Source: Panthera uncia (Eukaryota > Chordata > Mammalia > Carnivora > Felidae). From it: a stretch of 64,000 nucleotides of DNA. The notes beneath the pieces are model-generated. The model ran no database searches, was not told the origin of the DNA, and saw nothing but the letters and a program-made list of their open reading frames with translations. The DNA lies in NCBI RefSeq assembly GCF_023721935.1, contig NC_064818.1, positions 76,027,745 to 76,091,744 on the forward strand, read 5' to 3'. Position numbers and translations under genes: made by a program. Shown here piece by piece: positions 23,666 through 35,041 of this stretch (position 1 is the first letter of the stretch; the number at the start of each line of letters is the position of its first letter).

Positions 23666-26600
23666 GAATAGACATAGAAGGACACAGAAAAGACTGTTCT
23701 CTATATGCCAAGAAAAATATATAGATGGTGTTCTCCAAACTTTCACAATTTGTACAAATTTTTGTCTTGGGAGGGTTAGTAAATTCCTTCCCAGATATTT
23801 AAAAGATCAGCTATAGTTTAAAGGGTATCAGTATTAGGCAAATTAAAGCAATATAGGTTTTTTTCAAGTACATGGAAAACCCGAACAGTAACTTTACCTA
23901 CTCTGTGTTTCTAGCTAGACTTGAAATATTTCACGTACAAGTTTTGGTTCAGATTCCACGCACAGAAAAGTAGCACTAATCACTGCACTTTCGTGGCTCC
24001 TGGGGCCACGGCTCCTCGTTTGTTCTGCAACGTCGGTTGATCTTATTCTGCAATACTTCCGAGAGAGTTTCTGCAACTCCAAGGGGTCTTTTTAATTCTT
24101 GATTTTTGAATAAATCTTAAAACACCCAAATACCAGTATCGTAAAGTGATATGGAACGTGTTTGCCAAATCTGAATGGAGTCAGGGAAGACAGAAGTCAA
24201 TCTGAGGGTGAGCCAATGTAAATTGCCAGAAGGACACTTGGGATATAGACTTTTGTCCTTGTCTACCAAAACTTGCTACATTATGCTTCGGAATAAAGTG
24301 CTCTTGTAATTCCTCAAGATCCATACATACTTCTCTCTAACGTCTAATTAAAATATAGTATTCCAGGAAGTGAGAACAAAAGATAATCTGTTTTACAGAC
24401 TAAACCCAAAGACACAAACCAGTTTTTTAAAACAAATAAATAAAGGTGATTAACTCTAAGTGCAAATAAGGAAGACAAACATTTTAGTCCCCTAACTAGG
24501 GGCTGTTCACGCTGGCAGCAGCAACTCTGTGCTGCTGATGGGACCAAGACTCTTGACAAGTCAGCTCAGAGCCCTGGTCACACCAACAGTGATCCATACA
24601 AATGACACACAGTGAGGAAGTAGGAAGAGGAAGAGCCCACCCAGGCATTTTCATTTTGAGAAGAGGTATATCGCCTCTCGGTGAAGGGGTTTGTCCTGGA
24701 TTGCAGTCTCAGCTCTGCCATTCCAGATCTGTGGGAGCTTAGCCAAGGTCAAAGTGATGCAGCAGGAAATTAATGAATGGGGAGACTGTACTGGAATCAA
24801 ATTACAGGGAAGAGAGACGCCCAAAAGCAAGAACAACTCCCACCACCTCCCTCGCACAGAAGTCGCAAATGAGAGAGATTTTGCATTTAGAAGGTCTTTG
24901 CTTCCAGGAGGTTCCATGTGTGAATCTGCAAAAGGCAGAAGTTGCCTTTCACTGGGTAACCTGTGTGAAGGGCAGGCCACAGCTCCAGGTCATGGGCCGC
25001 TAGCACTGTCCCTCCCAACAGGACCCACTGCTGCCAGGACACGGGTCTCTCTGGGCCCTCCTACTCACTCTCTCTCCGAAGGTCTATTTACAGAGCGGTT
25101 ACAGACAAAGAAGCCAGTGTACTGCAGGAAAGTTTCAATGATTTGCCCAAGGTCACACTATTTATAAATAGAAAAAGCCAAACAAAACCAAAAACCACCA
25201 ATCCCAATGTAATCTGAGGTTAGATTCCCCAGGAAATGGTGTGGTGACTGAACAATTCAAATCGGTCTGATAAGGAGATGGAAACTCAATATGGGGTGGG
25301 GAAATTCACACAGGAAAACACGGAGCGACAAGGCTTAGCGGTGCCCACTGTCACCACCCTCAAATAACAGGTTTGGTCTGAAATGAGAATGCCACCAAAA
25401 TTAACAATAAAATGTAATATTCATTGAACATTTGTTATGAGCAGGCACCAGTCTATGAGTTATCCATGCCTGAACTCATTTGAATATACATATATATTCA
25501 AATTAATATTAACAAAAGTTCTAGAAGGCATGTGCTTCCAAAACAAACCAGATTAACTGCCTTAATAATCTGATGTGATAGGCAGGTGGCATTAGAAATA
25601 TCGGAGCCCCAGCACCAGGCACATCACGGGGTGCTGATCAGACTTAGTGCTGTGTTTTTACTTATGTTGAGGAGGTCTGAGTTGAGGAAAGAGGCTGGGG
25701 CTCCACGTAGTTATAGGGGGCACTCAGGAGGCTCACTGACCACCAGTAAGAAAGACCTGTAATTTTTTACAATTGTGCAACCACAGCCACCTGTACTGGT
25801 TGAATACCAGCACTCCTGGCAAGTGTCAATCCTGAATCACCTTCAGTTTTTCAGGAAACTTTAGCAGGTATTACCTTTATCTTGTGGTGGAATCTCCCAA
25901 ATGTTTCATACAATGTGGAGAGTACCCCTCCCCAGCAACTATCTCTTCCTACCTGGAAATGTGATGTGTTCTTTATCGGGAAGCATGCTTGTTTCATGCT
26001 TTTCTTGGGTTTGCAATTGTCTGTACGAAACCCTGTCCTTTTCCACAAACTGAGGAGTTTAAGAGTGTTTTTGAGGAGTTGGGCTGCCCTTCATATCATG
26101 AGAGGATAATGTAGAGCGCTGTCTCTCTCTGAACTTCCCCTGTAGACCCCTTGCCCCAACTGGGACTCACCTGGGGAGGAGTTGTGTTCTTTGGAGAAGG
26201 CCAAACCCAACTGAGCATGCATAAAAAGATCTTGTGAGTTACGATATGCAAACATGAAACCACCTTATCTTAAAACCCTAGTTGGCAAAGCATTTCCTAC
26301 AGGTACTAGAACTCCATGGGGTAAGAGGGAGGGAGTTACAGTATATCTTATTTGCGATCTAACCCCAAGGAGAGTGTATTTTCATGATCTTTCAACTGTG
26401 TGCCTTGGAACAGAGTCCTGGGAAGAGACCTGAGTGGCCATCGCTGAAAAACTCAAAATGGCAGGCTGAGCACAACTTGGTTGTGCCATGCTTTGCCTGC
26501 TTTTTGTTCAAGAGTCCATTGGTTCTATAAATGGGAAATCAATTGCTAATATTTTTAATAGTGGTATTCAAAACAAAAACGGCAACCTGTGGAAATTTCC

Positions 26601-27279
26601 AGCGGCTGCTGGGTTCACCATGTACTGCTGCTCTGTACCTCCCACCCTTTCAGTCACAAGCAAGGCTTGAGGTTCTCATAGCTGTATGGCCTCAGCCACA
26701 AGCACTCATCGTGGTCCCCCCGAGGCAGCGACCACCACAACCGCCACCCTCGTCTCAGCTCCATCTCCTTGGTCGACTGTGGTCTTCTCAGCAGCAGGCA
26801 CTGTTGTGTCCATCGTCTTTGCTGTCCTCCATCCCACTGTGGGTGGACAATGGAGGCATCAGGCACTCTTTCAACATGTCCAATGTGGTGTGAAGGAAGT
26901 GGACACATTTGTCCAGGGAGGTCCACTATTTGTGAAGCAATAGAGGACAATTAGAGGAGAGCATTGAGAGCAGCAATGTCAAGGGACACAAGTCAATGCT
27001 GAAGCAGTTGAGTGCACTCATGACCTAGATGATCCCAAGAAAGCCAAACACGTCTCGGGAGGAGGGATGAGGGGATGGGATGGCAGAAATGGGGATGAAG
27101 AATCTAGAACACAGTGGTGAGGAGGCGCATGACTCAGAGCTCTCCGCTGTGCCTTTGACGGCTTTCTCTCTGGAACCGAGGATTTTGAGTTTGCGATCGT
27201 GCGTGCTGACTTTGCTGATGGAGAGAAAGACCTCAGCCTTGCCTGTGGTGGCTGAACATCCAGGTAGTGCCATAGGTTA
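23666..27279. other. Intergenic, no gene recognised
   Basis: Unique and old-repeat sequence. About 26530-26960 is richer in GC than its surroundings and has overlapping frames (for example Ala/Thr-rich at 26686-26943), which might be a decayed retrocopy; I cannot name a parent gene. Confidence 0.4.
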
Positions 27280-27670
27280 TGGGCTGGATTGTGTCTCCCC
27301 AAATTCACACGTTGACGTCCTAACCCCCTAGTACCTCAGAATGTGAACTTTCTTGGAGATAGGATCTTCATAGAGGTCATTGGGTTACAATAAGGTTATG
27401 AGGGCAGGTCCTAACCCAACATGAACAGTGTCCTTATGAAAAGGGGAAATTTGGGGACAGACAGGCACACAGGGAAAAAACACCAAGTAAGGCTGAAGGC
27501 AGAGACAGGGGTTGTGCTTCTACGTGCCAAGGAACACCAAAAATTGTCAGCAAGCCACCAACATCTATGGGAGAGGCGTAGAATGGATTCTTCCTTGCAG
27601 TCTTCAGAAAAAAAACAACCCACCAACAGCTTAATCTCAGACATCTGGCCTACAGAAGGGTGAGGCACTA
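27280..27670 (+). mobile_element. Ancient MaLR (MLT1-like) LTR
   Basis: TTATGGGCTGGATTGTGTCT, GTCCTAACCCCCTAGTACCT and GTGTCCTTATGAAAAGGGGA are typical of MLT1-type LTRs. The short open frames here are chance. Confidence 0.65.
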
Positions 27671-28403
27671 GATGTCTGAAGTTTAAACCCCTCCGTTACG
27701 GAAACCCTAACAGACTGATAACAGCATGAAAATTCCAGAAGGAAGTGCCCAGGTAAAACCCACTTTCTAGAGGGAAACTGCTGATCTTGACAAACGAGCG
27801 TGCTTGTCTCTATCGACCTCTGTTAGATAAGCCCTCAGTGTCGAATAAGAGCCTGCAGAAGGTGGGTTAAAAAGAATCCAAGAGTTGAGGAGGGAGCAGT
27901 TTGAGGGGGTGAAAGAGAATGCAAAGCTTGAGCAGCAATTGTCCCTCCTCTAGACTTACAGACCTGAAGTTGAACTAATCCCAGATATCAGAATAGAATG
28001 CTCACATGCCTTAAAGACAGAGTCCTCGCCCGTCTCGTGTGACTCTCCAGGGGCACAGAGACAGAGAACCTAAGAAGCAGCCTGACCTCCCTTCCCCCTT
28101 CCCACACTTCTTTCTCGCACCGGCTCACCACCGGCCTGACAGTCCTTTCTCTGAGTCTCAGTCTCAAATGGACACAAGACAATTTGCTCTGCTTACTCAC
28201 AGAACCACTAGAAGAATCACGGTGACATGAACCAGAAACTGAGCGATAAACAAGAACTAGACAAATAGCCAGAGGTTCATGACCAGATGTCACTGTATTC
28301 TCCTAGCAAATGCCATTTTCAAACTCACTTTGATACTTTTAGTCAATTTTCCTGCTTCCAACACTGCTCTTGATATTGATTTGTTTTTCCTACTCTTATT
28401 TTT

Positions 28404-28630
28404 TTTTTTAATTTTTTTTAAACATTTATTTATTTTTGAGACACAGAGAGAGAGAGAGCATGAACAGGAGAGGGTCAGAGAAAGAGGGAGACACAGAATC
28501 CAAAACAGGCTCCAGGCTCTGAGCTATCAGCACAGAGCCGGATGCAGGGCTCAAACCCATGGACCGCAAGATCATGACCTGAGCCGAAGTCGGACGGGAC
28601 GCTTAACCGACTGAGCCACCCAGGCGCCCC
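28404..28630 (-). mobile_element. Felid SINE, minus
   Basis: TCCTACTCTTATTTTT is duplicated at 28388-28403 and just after 28630. Confidence 0.95.
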
Positions 28631-28855
28631 TCCTACTCTTATTTTTATTTTCTCCCAGCTTCCTCACTCCATTTGTTTATTTGTTTGAATTTTATCTTTT
28701 TAGATTGTATGCATTTTTATAACTGCCTTGAACTCTTCTTCTGGAAGGAGGTGACACACACACGAATAAATACTAGCCCCAGCACCTTCAGGTTAAAGAT
28801 GTGTTCTCCGTGTCCAAATGTGTTAGCCCTGACCAGTCTCTGGGGTGCATATTTT

Positions 28856-29066
28856 TAAAAATTTTTAAATGTTTATTTTTGAAAGAGAGACACAGAGAGC
28901 ATGAGTGGGGGAGGGGTAGAGAGAGAGGGAGACACAGAATCCGAAGCAGGCTCCAGGCTCCGAGCTGTCAGCACAAAGCCCGTCGTGGGTCTTGAACTCA
29001 TGAACCATGAGATCGTGACCTGAGCCAAAGTTGGATGCTTACCCAACTGAGCCACCCAGGTTCCCT
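28856..29066 (-). mobile_element. Felid SINE, minus, first of a tandem pair
   Basis: Reverse copy. The target GGTGCATAT (near 28842) recurs as GGCGCATAT after it. Confidence 0.92.
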
Positions 29067-29079
29067 TAGGCGCATATAT

Positions 29080-29270
29080 ATTTTTTAATGTTTATTTGTT
29101 TTTGAGAGAGAGAGAGAGCATGAGCAGGGGAGGAGCAGAGAGAAAGGGAGAGAGAGGATCTGAAGCAGGTTCTGCATTGTCAGCCGGACATTGGGCTCGA
29201 ACTCACGAATCCTGAGATCATGAACTGAGCCAAAGTTGGACGCTTAACCAACTGAGCCACCCAGGTGCCC
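29080..29270 (-). mobile_element. Felid SINE, minus, second of a tandem pair
   Basis: It is inserted in the target duplication left by the previous SINE. A third copy, GGGTGCATAT, follows at about 29273. Confidence 0.92.
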
Positions 29271-31517
29271 TGGGGTGCATATTGTCTTCCAGGTGCAGGC
29301 TGCAGCTTGTGCTGATGCAGCCAAACAAATCCAAGATTGCCGGATGAAAATCTTGTCTACACCTCTAGCTAGTGCTGTGACCTTCCACAAACGCACTTCA
29401 TTTTTAAGATAAGCCTTAACTGAGTCTTACTGATCCAGGCACCACGGAGACAGTAACGAACAGGCGATCCGTAACATGGGTGATATACCGCGTCTACCTC
29501 CCCCGTGGGCTGGGAAGGTTGAGTGGCATGCACATAAAACAAGGCTCGGCCTGAGGACGGAGGGAGCATTCGGCACATGTCAGCTGTTTTCCAGGTGAGC
29601 CCCTCAGGAGGCTCGGACCTCCTCAGGCAACTGGAGACTCAGGAACCAAGAGGCTGGCCATTCCCGTAGGATTTCATCCATGATCTCTGCCTCTCCCTGG
29701 GTCTAACTTTCTGAAAGTTCGGTGATATTTGCAAGGTGGGCACAAACTTAGTGGGGTAAATGTGGCTTTGGTCTGAAATAGGAACCGACTGAACACCTAT
29801 GAAACACAGGAAGTCTCAATTTCTTCAACTGTCCGCATAATGCAACCTGGCTGCGTTTTATTCCAAGGAGAGAATTTATTGCTTTTGTACACGGTGAACA
29901 CAACATAATAGGAGTTTCTGTTAATTCTTGCCACTTTTCAAGGAGCAGCTCTTCCGCCGGTGACCCTTCCCCCTTCCCCATGTCAGTGATGAACGCACCC
30001 CGCTCCTTGGAGCCCCAGCCCCAGCCCTAGCCAAGACAGGTGGAGAAGACCCACAAGGCCCAGGGAGAAGCCAGAGTGAGATGGGGGGTGGAGGGGGGGC
30101 AGCTGCCCAGGATCCAGTGCAGGGCAGAGGGTGGGGCAGGGGCCATTTGGAGACAACCTGCTGATCTGAGACAAACAGCCTTAGGCTTCAAATGCTTCCA
30201 AATGCATCCAGTTTAACCAAATATAGGAAATGATGCCAGTTGCCAACAATGAAAGGTGAGTGGAATAAACTATGGGGTATTCTCTGAATGAAATCTTACA
30301 CAGCTATTCAGAATCATGTTTTCAAAACTAGAAATTTCTCATGGTACAATGGGAGGGTTTTTTTTAAGCAATATACGAAACCATACCTCCATATATAGCG
30401 TGTGAACACAAAACTGGTGACGTTTGTTGTGTTTAATAAAAACAGCACAACAAAAGGCTTATTATACACCCTAAAAAGCTTTAGGGGTGAATATTCTAAC
30501 ACACTGACAATGTGTAGCTCAGTGGGGTGATTTTATTTTCTTCTGCAAGCTTTCAGGTACTTTACACACTTTTCCTTTAGAGAACATGTGTTAACCTTCT
30601 TTATGCCAACAAATGAAAGTTATAACACACATATCAGCTTTTGACTGAATTCAACCCTGATTCAGTTCTACAACCTTACACAAACTGCTGAACACAAGGT
30701 ACGGGTTTAGTCCTGGGGAAGTTCTCCAGTGTCATATACTTGGATGGCTTCCTGAATCAGGCAGGTGCAACATTGTTATCCCTCTTCTACAGAAGGAGCA
30801 ACTAATAAGTGAGATTAAGGCACTGGCTCAAGGTCATATGGGTCATTAGTAGCAGAAGGGCAGATTAGAACTCAGATATTCTTATTGTGAGAATCCTATT
30901 ATGTCAGTACTCCCCAAAGTTTCTGAAACCTAGAATTTATATTCTCCCTGGGATAATGCAGTATCTAAAAGGAGCAAATTGGAAGACTTTCGTTATCTCA
31001 TTTGAATTTGTCATTTTTGTGTATATCCTGTCGTTGTCAATATTGCAAAGAACACTGGAGCTCTGCCCTTCCAGGCCATGGAGGCCTCTTGGGGCCTTAG
31101 TCTTCCTTACCCCATGTCATGTCCTGATCCGTGACCTGACCTGGCCCCATGGATGCCTGTAGAGCCCTGGCACCAGGGAGGTCCAGAATCAATCTGCCTG
31201 GATGCATGGTCTCCCCCCAGGCAGAGAAGGCCAATCATCTGCCCCATCCAGCTGTCCCTGATCACATGTTAGCTTCTCAACCAAGCCTCCCCTGACCATC
31301 CTGCTTTCGTTGACTCCCTCCTTTCCCCCAATGCTGCCTCTCCCTGCCCTGCTTTATTGTTCCCCAAAGAGCTTACCCAATGACGCAACCTTAGTTGGTC
31401 AGCATCGTCCGTCTTGCCCTAGAACGTGGGGCTCACAACACAGGGGGTGTTGTCTGTTTTGTTGACTGATGGGGTCTGGTTACAGCTCAGTAGCTAGGTG
31501 CCCCGTAGGTATTTATT

Positions 31518-31588
31518 AGAAGGAAGAAGGAAAGGGGCAAAGAAGGGAAGGAGAAAGGAAGGGGAGGGGAAGAGGGAAAGAGGGGAGG
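31518..31588 (+). repeat. Polypurine (GGAA-rich) tract
   Basis: About 70 bases of A and G with a single C near 31538. It could form triplex or G-rich structures; no function is assigned. Confidence 0.85.
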
Positions 31589-31977
31589 TGGGGTAGGATC
31601 TTCCCCGTTTCCAACGCAGTAAATAGCCGCATGCCTCCCTGCTCACTTGAAGATGGCTGTCCTCTTAGAGCCACTTCCAGACACTGTGGAGACTTGCCCT
31701 GGCCCTGAGGGTGTAGTCTCCCCTCACTTCTCTGAGCTGGTGCTTTTCCAGATTCATCAAGTTCTGAGGAACCAGGCCCACCCAGCACGTGACAGCACAG
31801 AGGCCACGTGGGCCTGCAGAGCCCGGGGCAGAAGGCCACTGCGGCCCCCCAGAGAGTCTCTGAAGGGAAGATTCCAGGCCCTCCACAGCGGCTTGGTTGC
31901 AACCAGATGGCAAGTGATCAGATGACTCATCACAGTATGTGAACACGCGGTGTGGCGGATCGCCACCTCTGGTAAAC

Positions 31978-32300
31978 TTTTTAAAAATTGCCCCAACTCT
32001 GAGGTATAAATGACGTACAACAGTGTGTAAGTGTAAGGTGTGCAATGTGATGATTTGATACACGTATGCATTATGAAATGATTACCACAATAAGTTCGTT
32101 AACACATGCATCGCCTCGCACAGCTACCTTTTATGTGTCTGTGTGCGGTGAGGACGTTGAAGATCTCTTCTCCTAGCAACTCTCAACTCTTCTCCTAGCA
32201 ACTCTCAACTCTTCTCCTAGCAACTGTGAGCTCTGGTCTCCATGCTGTATGTTGGATCCCCAGAACTGACTCTCCTTACAAGCGGGAGTTTCTCCTCACA
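31978..32300 (-). mobile_element. Ancient LINE-1 3' end, minus
   Basis: It shows the L1 tail pattern TGATTTGATACACGTATGCA, ATTACCACAATAAGTTCGTT and TTGGATCCCCAGAACT. A 22-bp tandem repeat has grown inside it. Confidence 0.65.
32164..32226. repeat. 22-bp tandem repeat, about three units
   Basis: The unit TCTTCTCCTAGCAACTCTCA plus AC repeats two full times and most of a third. It lies inside an old L1 tail. Confidence 0.9.
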
Positions 32301-32473
32301 AACTTTTTGCTTTGTCCAATTTATCCAAAACTCTCAATTCACAGTTGGAATGTCAAAGACTCAGGTCAGTTTGTTATTTGTAAATGCAATTGCTCAACGC
32401 TTATTGTAATACAGATAGTTCAGATCTCTTCCACATGTATCAGGTCAAGTAGTTTTATATCACTTGCATGGGT

Positions 32474-32687
32474 GGGGCGCCTGGGTGGCTCCAGTCGGTT
32501 GAGCGTCCGACTTCGGCTCAGGTCCTGATCTCGCAGTTCATGAGTTCGAGCCCCACGTCGGGCTCTGTGCTGGCAGCTCGGAGCCTGGAGCCTGCTTCTG
32601 ATTCTGTGTCTCCTCTTCTCTCTGCCCCTCCCCTGCTCATGCTCTGTCTCTCTCTGTCTCTCCGTAATAAATAAACGTTAAAAAAAT
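32474..32687 (+). mobile_element. Felid SINE, plus
   Basis: A 20-base near-perfect duplication (TTTATATCA[C/A]TGCATGGGT type) flanks it. Confidence 0.94.
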
Positions 32688-34299
32688 TTATATCAACTGC
32701 ATGGGTAGGGAGGGCAATGGTTCTTAATAACAATTAGAAACAGCTACTGTTTGTGTGCTAAGCCTTCTACTGGTGTTCTCCATACACATTCTTGATTATT
32801 TACAACGACCCTGCGAGGTACATGTTGTTATTTCTATGTGAGAGAACAGAGGTGCAGAGAGCTGAACAGTAACGGCTGGGGTGGGGGGCGTTGGGCTGCA
32901 ATCAGACCTGGACTCTGGTGTCTCAGCCTCACTCCGTTTCACCAGCAGGATGGTTTCCAGGTGGAAGATCCGCCTATTTTACTTTACAATGAGACAATGT
33001 CGTGAAGTACTCACCTACCGTCTCTCACACACCTCACTTTGGCTTCTACGCAGGGCAGTGGCACTAGAAAGGAAAAACATGTTACTGACTTTTTCTTCAA
33101 AAGATATAAGATAAGAAATATTTGGAGGAAGACCCATCTGCGTAAAAGCCCTCTGAAGTGTTAAGAGTACAGAAGTGAAAAAGGAGGTTGATGCTGGTGG
33201 GTCCCTGATGCCCATGGGATGAGACTTCCCAGACAATTTGGGAGATTTTAGGGTCTGGGAGAGTAGGGACTTCTGTCTCTCCCACCATCTGGAAACTTGG
33301 GTGGCAGGACCCGTGTTGAAGTTCCCCCACTGGGAAGACTCCTCTTGATAAGAGGAGAGAGAGCTGCGTGGTTAGCCAAAGGCAAAGAGGGTTGAGGTGG
33401 CTCTGAAATGGTTCACATCCCTGTAGAAGTTAGAAGAGTGAGAGAGACAGTATGAGTGAAGGACCTGGGTCGTGGTCATGGTCGTGATGGGAGACTGGGG
33501 AGAGCAATGAGGACCCTACAACCTGGGACCAGATAGGACATGGACATCGTATTGACCACCACTGTGGAGGGACACAATAGATGCTGATATGGATAAAAGC
33601 CAACATCCAGGAACCAGGGATGCCCCACTGGAGGCCTGACCTGAGGTACGTCTCCAGGGACTTAGAAAGAGGGGAGGAAAAACGCTAGACTTACTAAAAA
33701 TAAACCTGAAATGACAGAGCTTATTTGAACTTAGTCTAACTAAATTCTATAGTTTACCTTAGATAGAATGGGGGCTCCAAAGAGAGGTGGGTTGTGGGAG
33801 AACAAACAGAGATTCACTTTTGGCCTGGGAAGAATTATACCAGCGTCAGTTACTATCATTTCTGTAACACACACACTCTCTCTACACCTCTGCTTTTCCC
33901 TGCCTTGCTAAATTTGACCAAATTTATTCTATGGTTTAATGGTATTGAGACTGTCAGAAAAACTCAGTCTCTGTTATGAGGACTTCTATTGAGAAAGAGT
34001 AATCTTGCTTGTAAAATGTACAAATCTCTTATATACGCCTAATTTTATCAAATCCTCCCAGTCGTCCTCTAAAGTAAGCAGGACCGATAGTATTATCTCA
34101 CTTTTTAAGATGAGGGAAAGAAGGCTCAGTGAAGCTAGGTGCATTACCTGAAACCACAATGGAGGGAACAAGGCTCAGAGCAGAGAATTCTTTGTGATTA
34201 TGGGGCAATTTGCTACCACAAGCCAATGATCTAAGTTGAGGAAAAGTATCCATTAGGGAAACAATCATTTGAAAAGCATCAGATGTCAGTGAGTCCTTC

Positions 34300-34560
34300 A
34301 AAGTCCAATTCAACAAATATTTAAATACAAGGCATCATCTAAGTATATTACAAGTAAGCAATGTTATCAATAGGACTATAAATGCTATAGAGAAGCCCTT
34401 CCCTCAAAGAGTTTATAAGCTAATGGAGAAATAAGACTAGAACTCCAATAGCTAAAAGCATGGCAGAATGTATTGAGTGTTATAAGAGGGGTACCACGAA
34501 GGTGCTGTAGGAATCAGAGAACATACTTGGGGAATAAGAAAAATAAGAGGGGAGGAGAGG
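34300..34560 (+). repeat. L2-like relic
   Basis: AATTCAACAAATATTTAAAT and CCTCAAAGAGTTTATAAGCT resemble the L2 3' pattern. Upstream of the DMBT1-like promoter. Confidence 0.45.
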
Positions 34561-34898
34561 CAGGTGTGGGCATTGAAGAATGAGTAGATGTCAGCAGCTT
34601 CTTCCTCTAGGAAGCGCTCACACTAAGGGAAATGATGCCTTTAGTGAAATCTAGCGCTCCTGGTGGCCTTTCTCTCCCCCTAAGGAGCTAGAGGGTCCCA
34701 CCTGCCTAGCCAGGTACCAGCACACAATTTGTCCCTTCTCTCTGACGTCACCTTCCGACTACTCCATGGAAGGCTTCTAACAAGCACTCTTACCCTTTCC
34801 CAGTAGCATATATTACACAAAATGCCAAAGCAAATGAGCTGTCCCCTGCTCTGAATGCCTGCCAAGCCCAGCCTGAATACAGCATCAGGTTGCACGGG

Positions 34899-34934
34899 CC
34901 CCGCCCCCACAGGGGACCCTGGAGAGCATATAAA
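34899..34934 (+). promoter_or_regulatory. GC box and TATA box of the DMBT1-like gene
   Basis: A GC box (CCCCGCCCCC, about 34899-34909) and a TATA box (TATAAA, 34929-34934) stand in front of the signal-peptide ATG at 34978. The usual 25-30 base spacing puts the start site near 34957-34965, so the 5' UTR would be only about 15-20 bases. A strong TATA promoter suits a tissue-restricted secreted protein. This is promoter prediction by motif only. Confidence 0.6.
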
Positions 34935-34977
34935 GTGGGGAAACCCATGTATCCCTGTAGCTGGAAGCCTTCCCGCC

Positions 34978-35041
34978 ATGGGCTGCCCAGGCCTCCTCCT
35001 TTGGCTGCTGCTCTCCCACGCGACTATTCTACATAAAGCAG
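34978..35041 (+). CDS. Exon 1: signal peptide
   Basis: The ATG has a good context (CCCGCCATGG). The 21 encoded residues begin MGCPG, continue with the hydrophobic core LLLWLLLSHATIL and end HKA, a standard secretory leader. The donor is GCAG|GTACCA, leaving phase 1. Spliced to the first SRCR exon it would read HKA-DWLPVQLV, so the mature protein would begin almost directly with SRCR 1. No convincing exon was found between the two, though one could be missed in 7.9 kb. The upstream TATA box at correct spacing supports this as the true first exon. Confidence 0.7.

Larger units (their letters stand above)
29271..34898. other. Intergenic upstream of the DMBT1-like gene
   Basis: Unique sequence with MIR/L2 pieces (about 30770-30860, 32700-32880, 34040-34160), an old L1 tail and one SINE. 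No coding exon recognised. Confidence 0.5.

Noticed and set aside
26531..26954. Overlapping frames in a GC-richer patch
   Set aside because: A retrocopy is possible but no parent protein could be recognised, so it is not called a pseudogene.
32164..32226. Regular short repeats that might suggest CRISPR
   Set aside because: Plain tandem repeat without spacers in a mammalian L1 tail.
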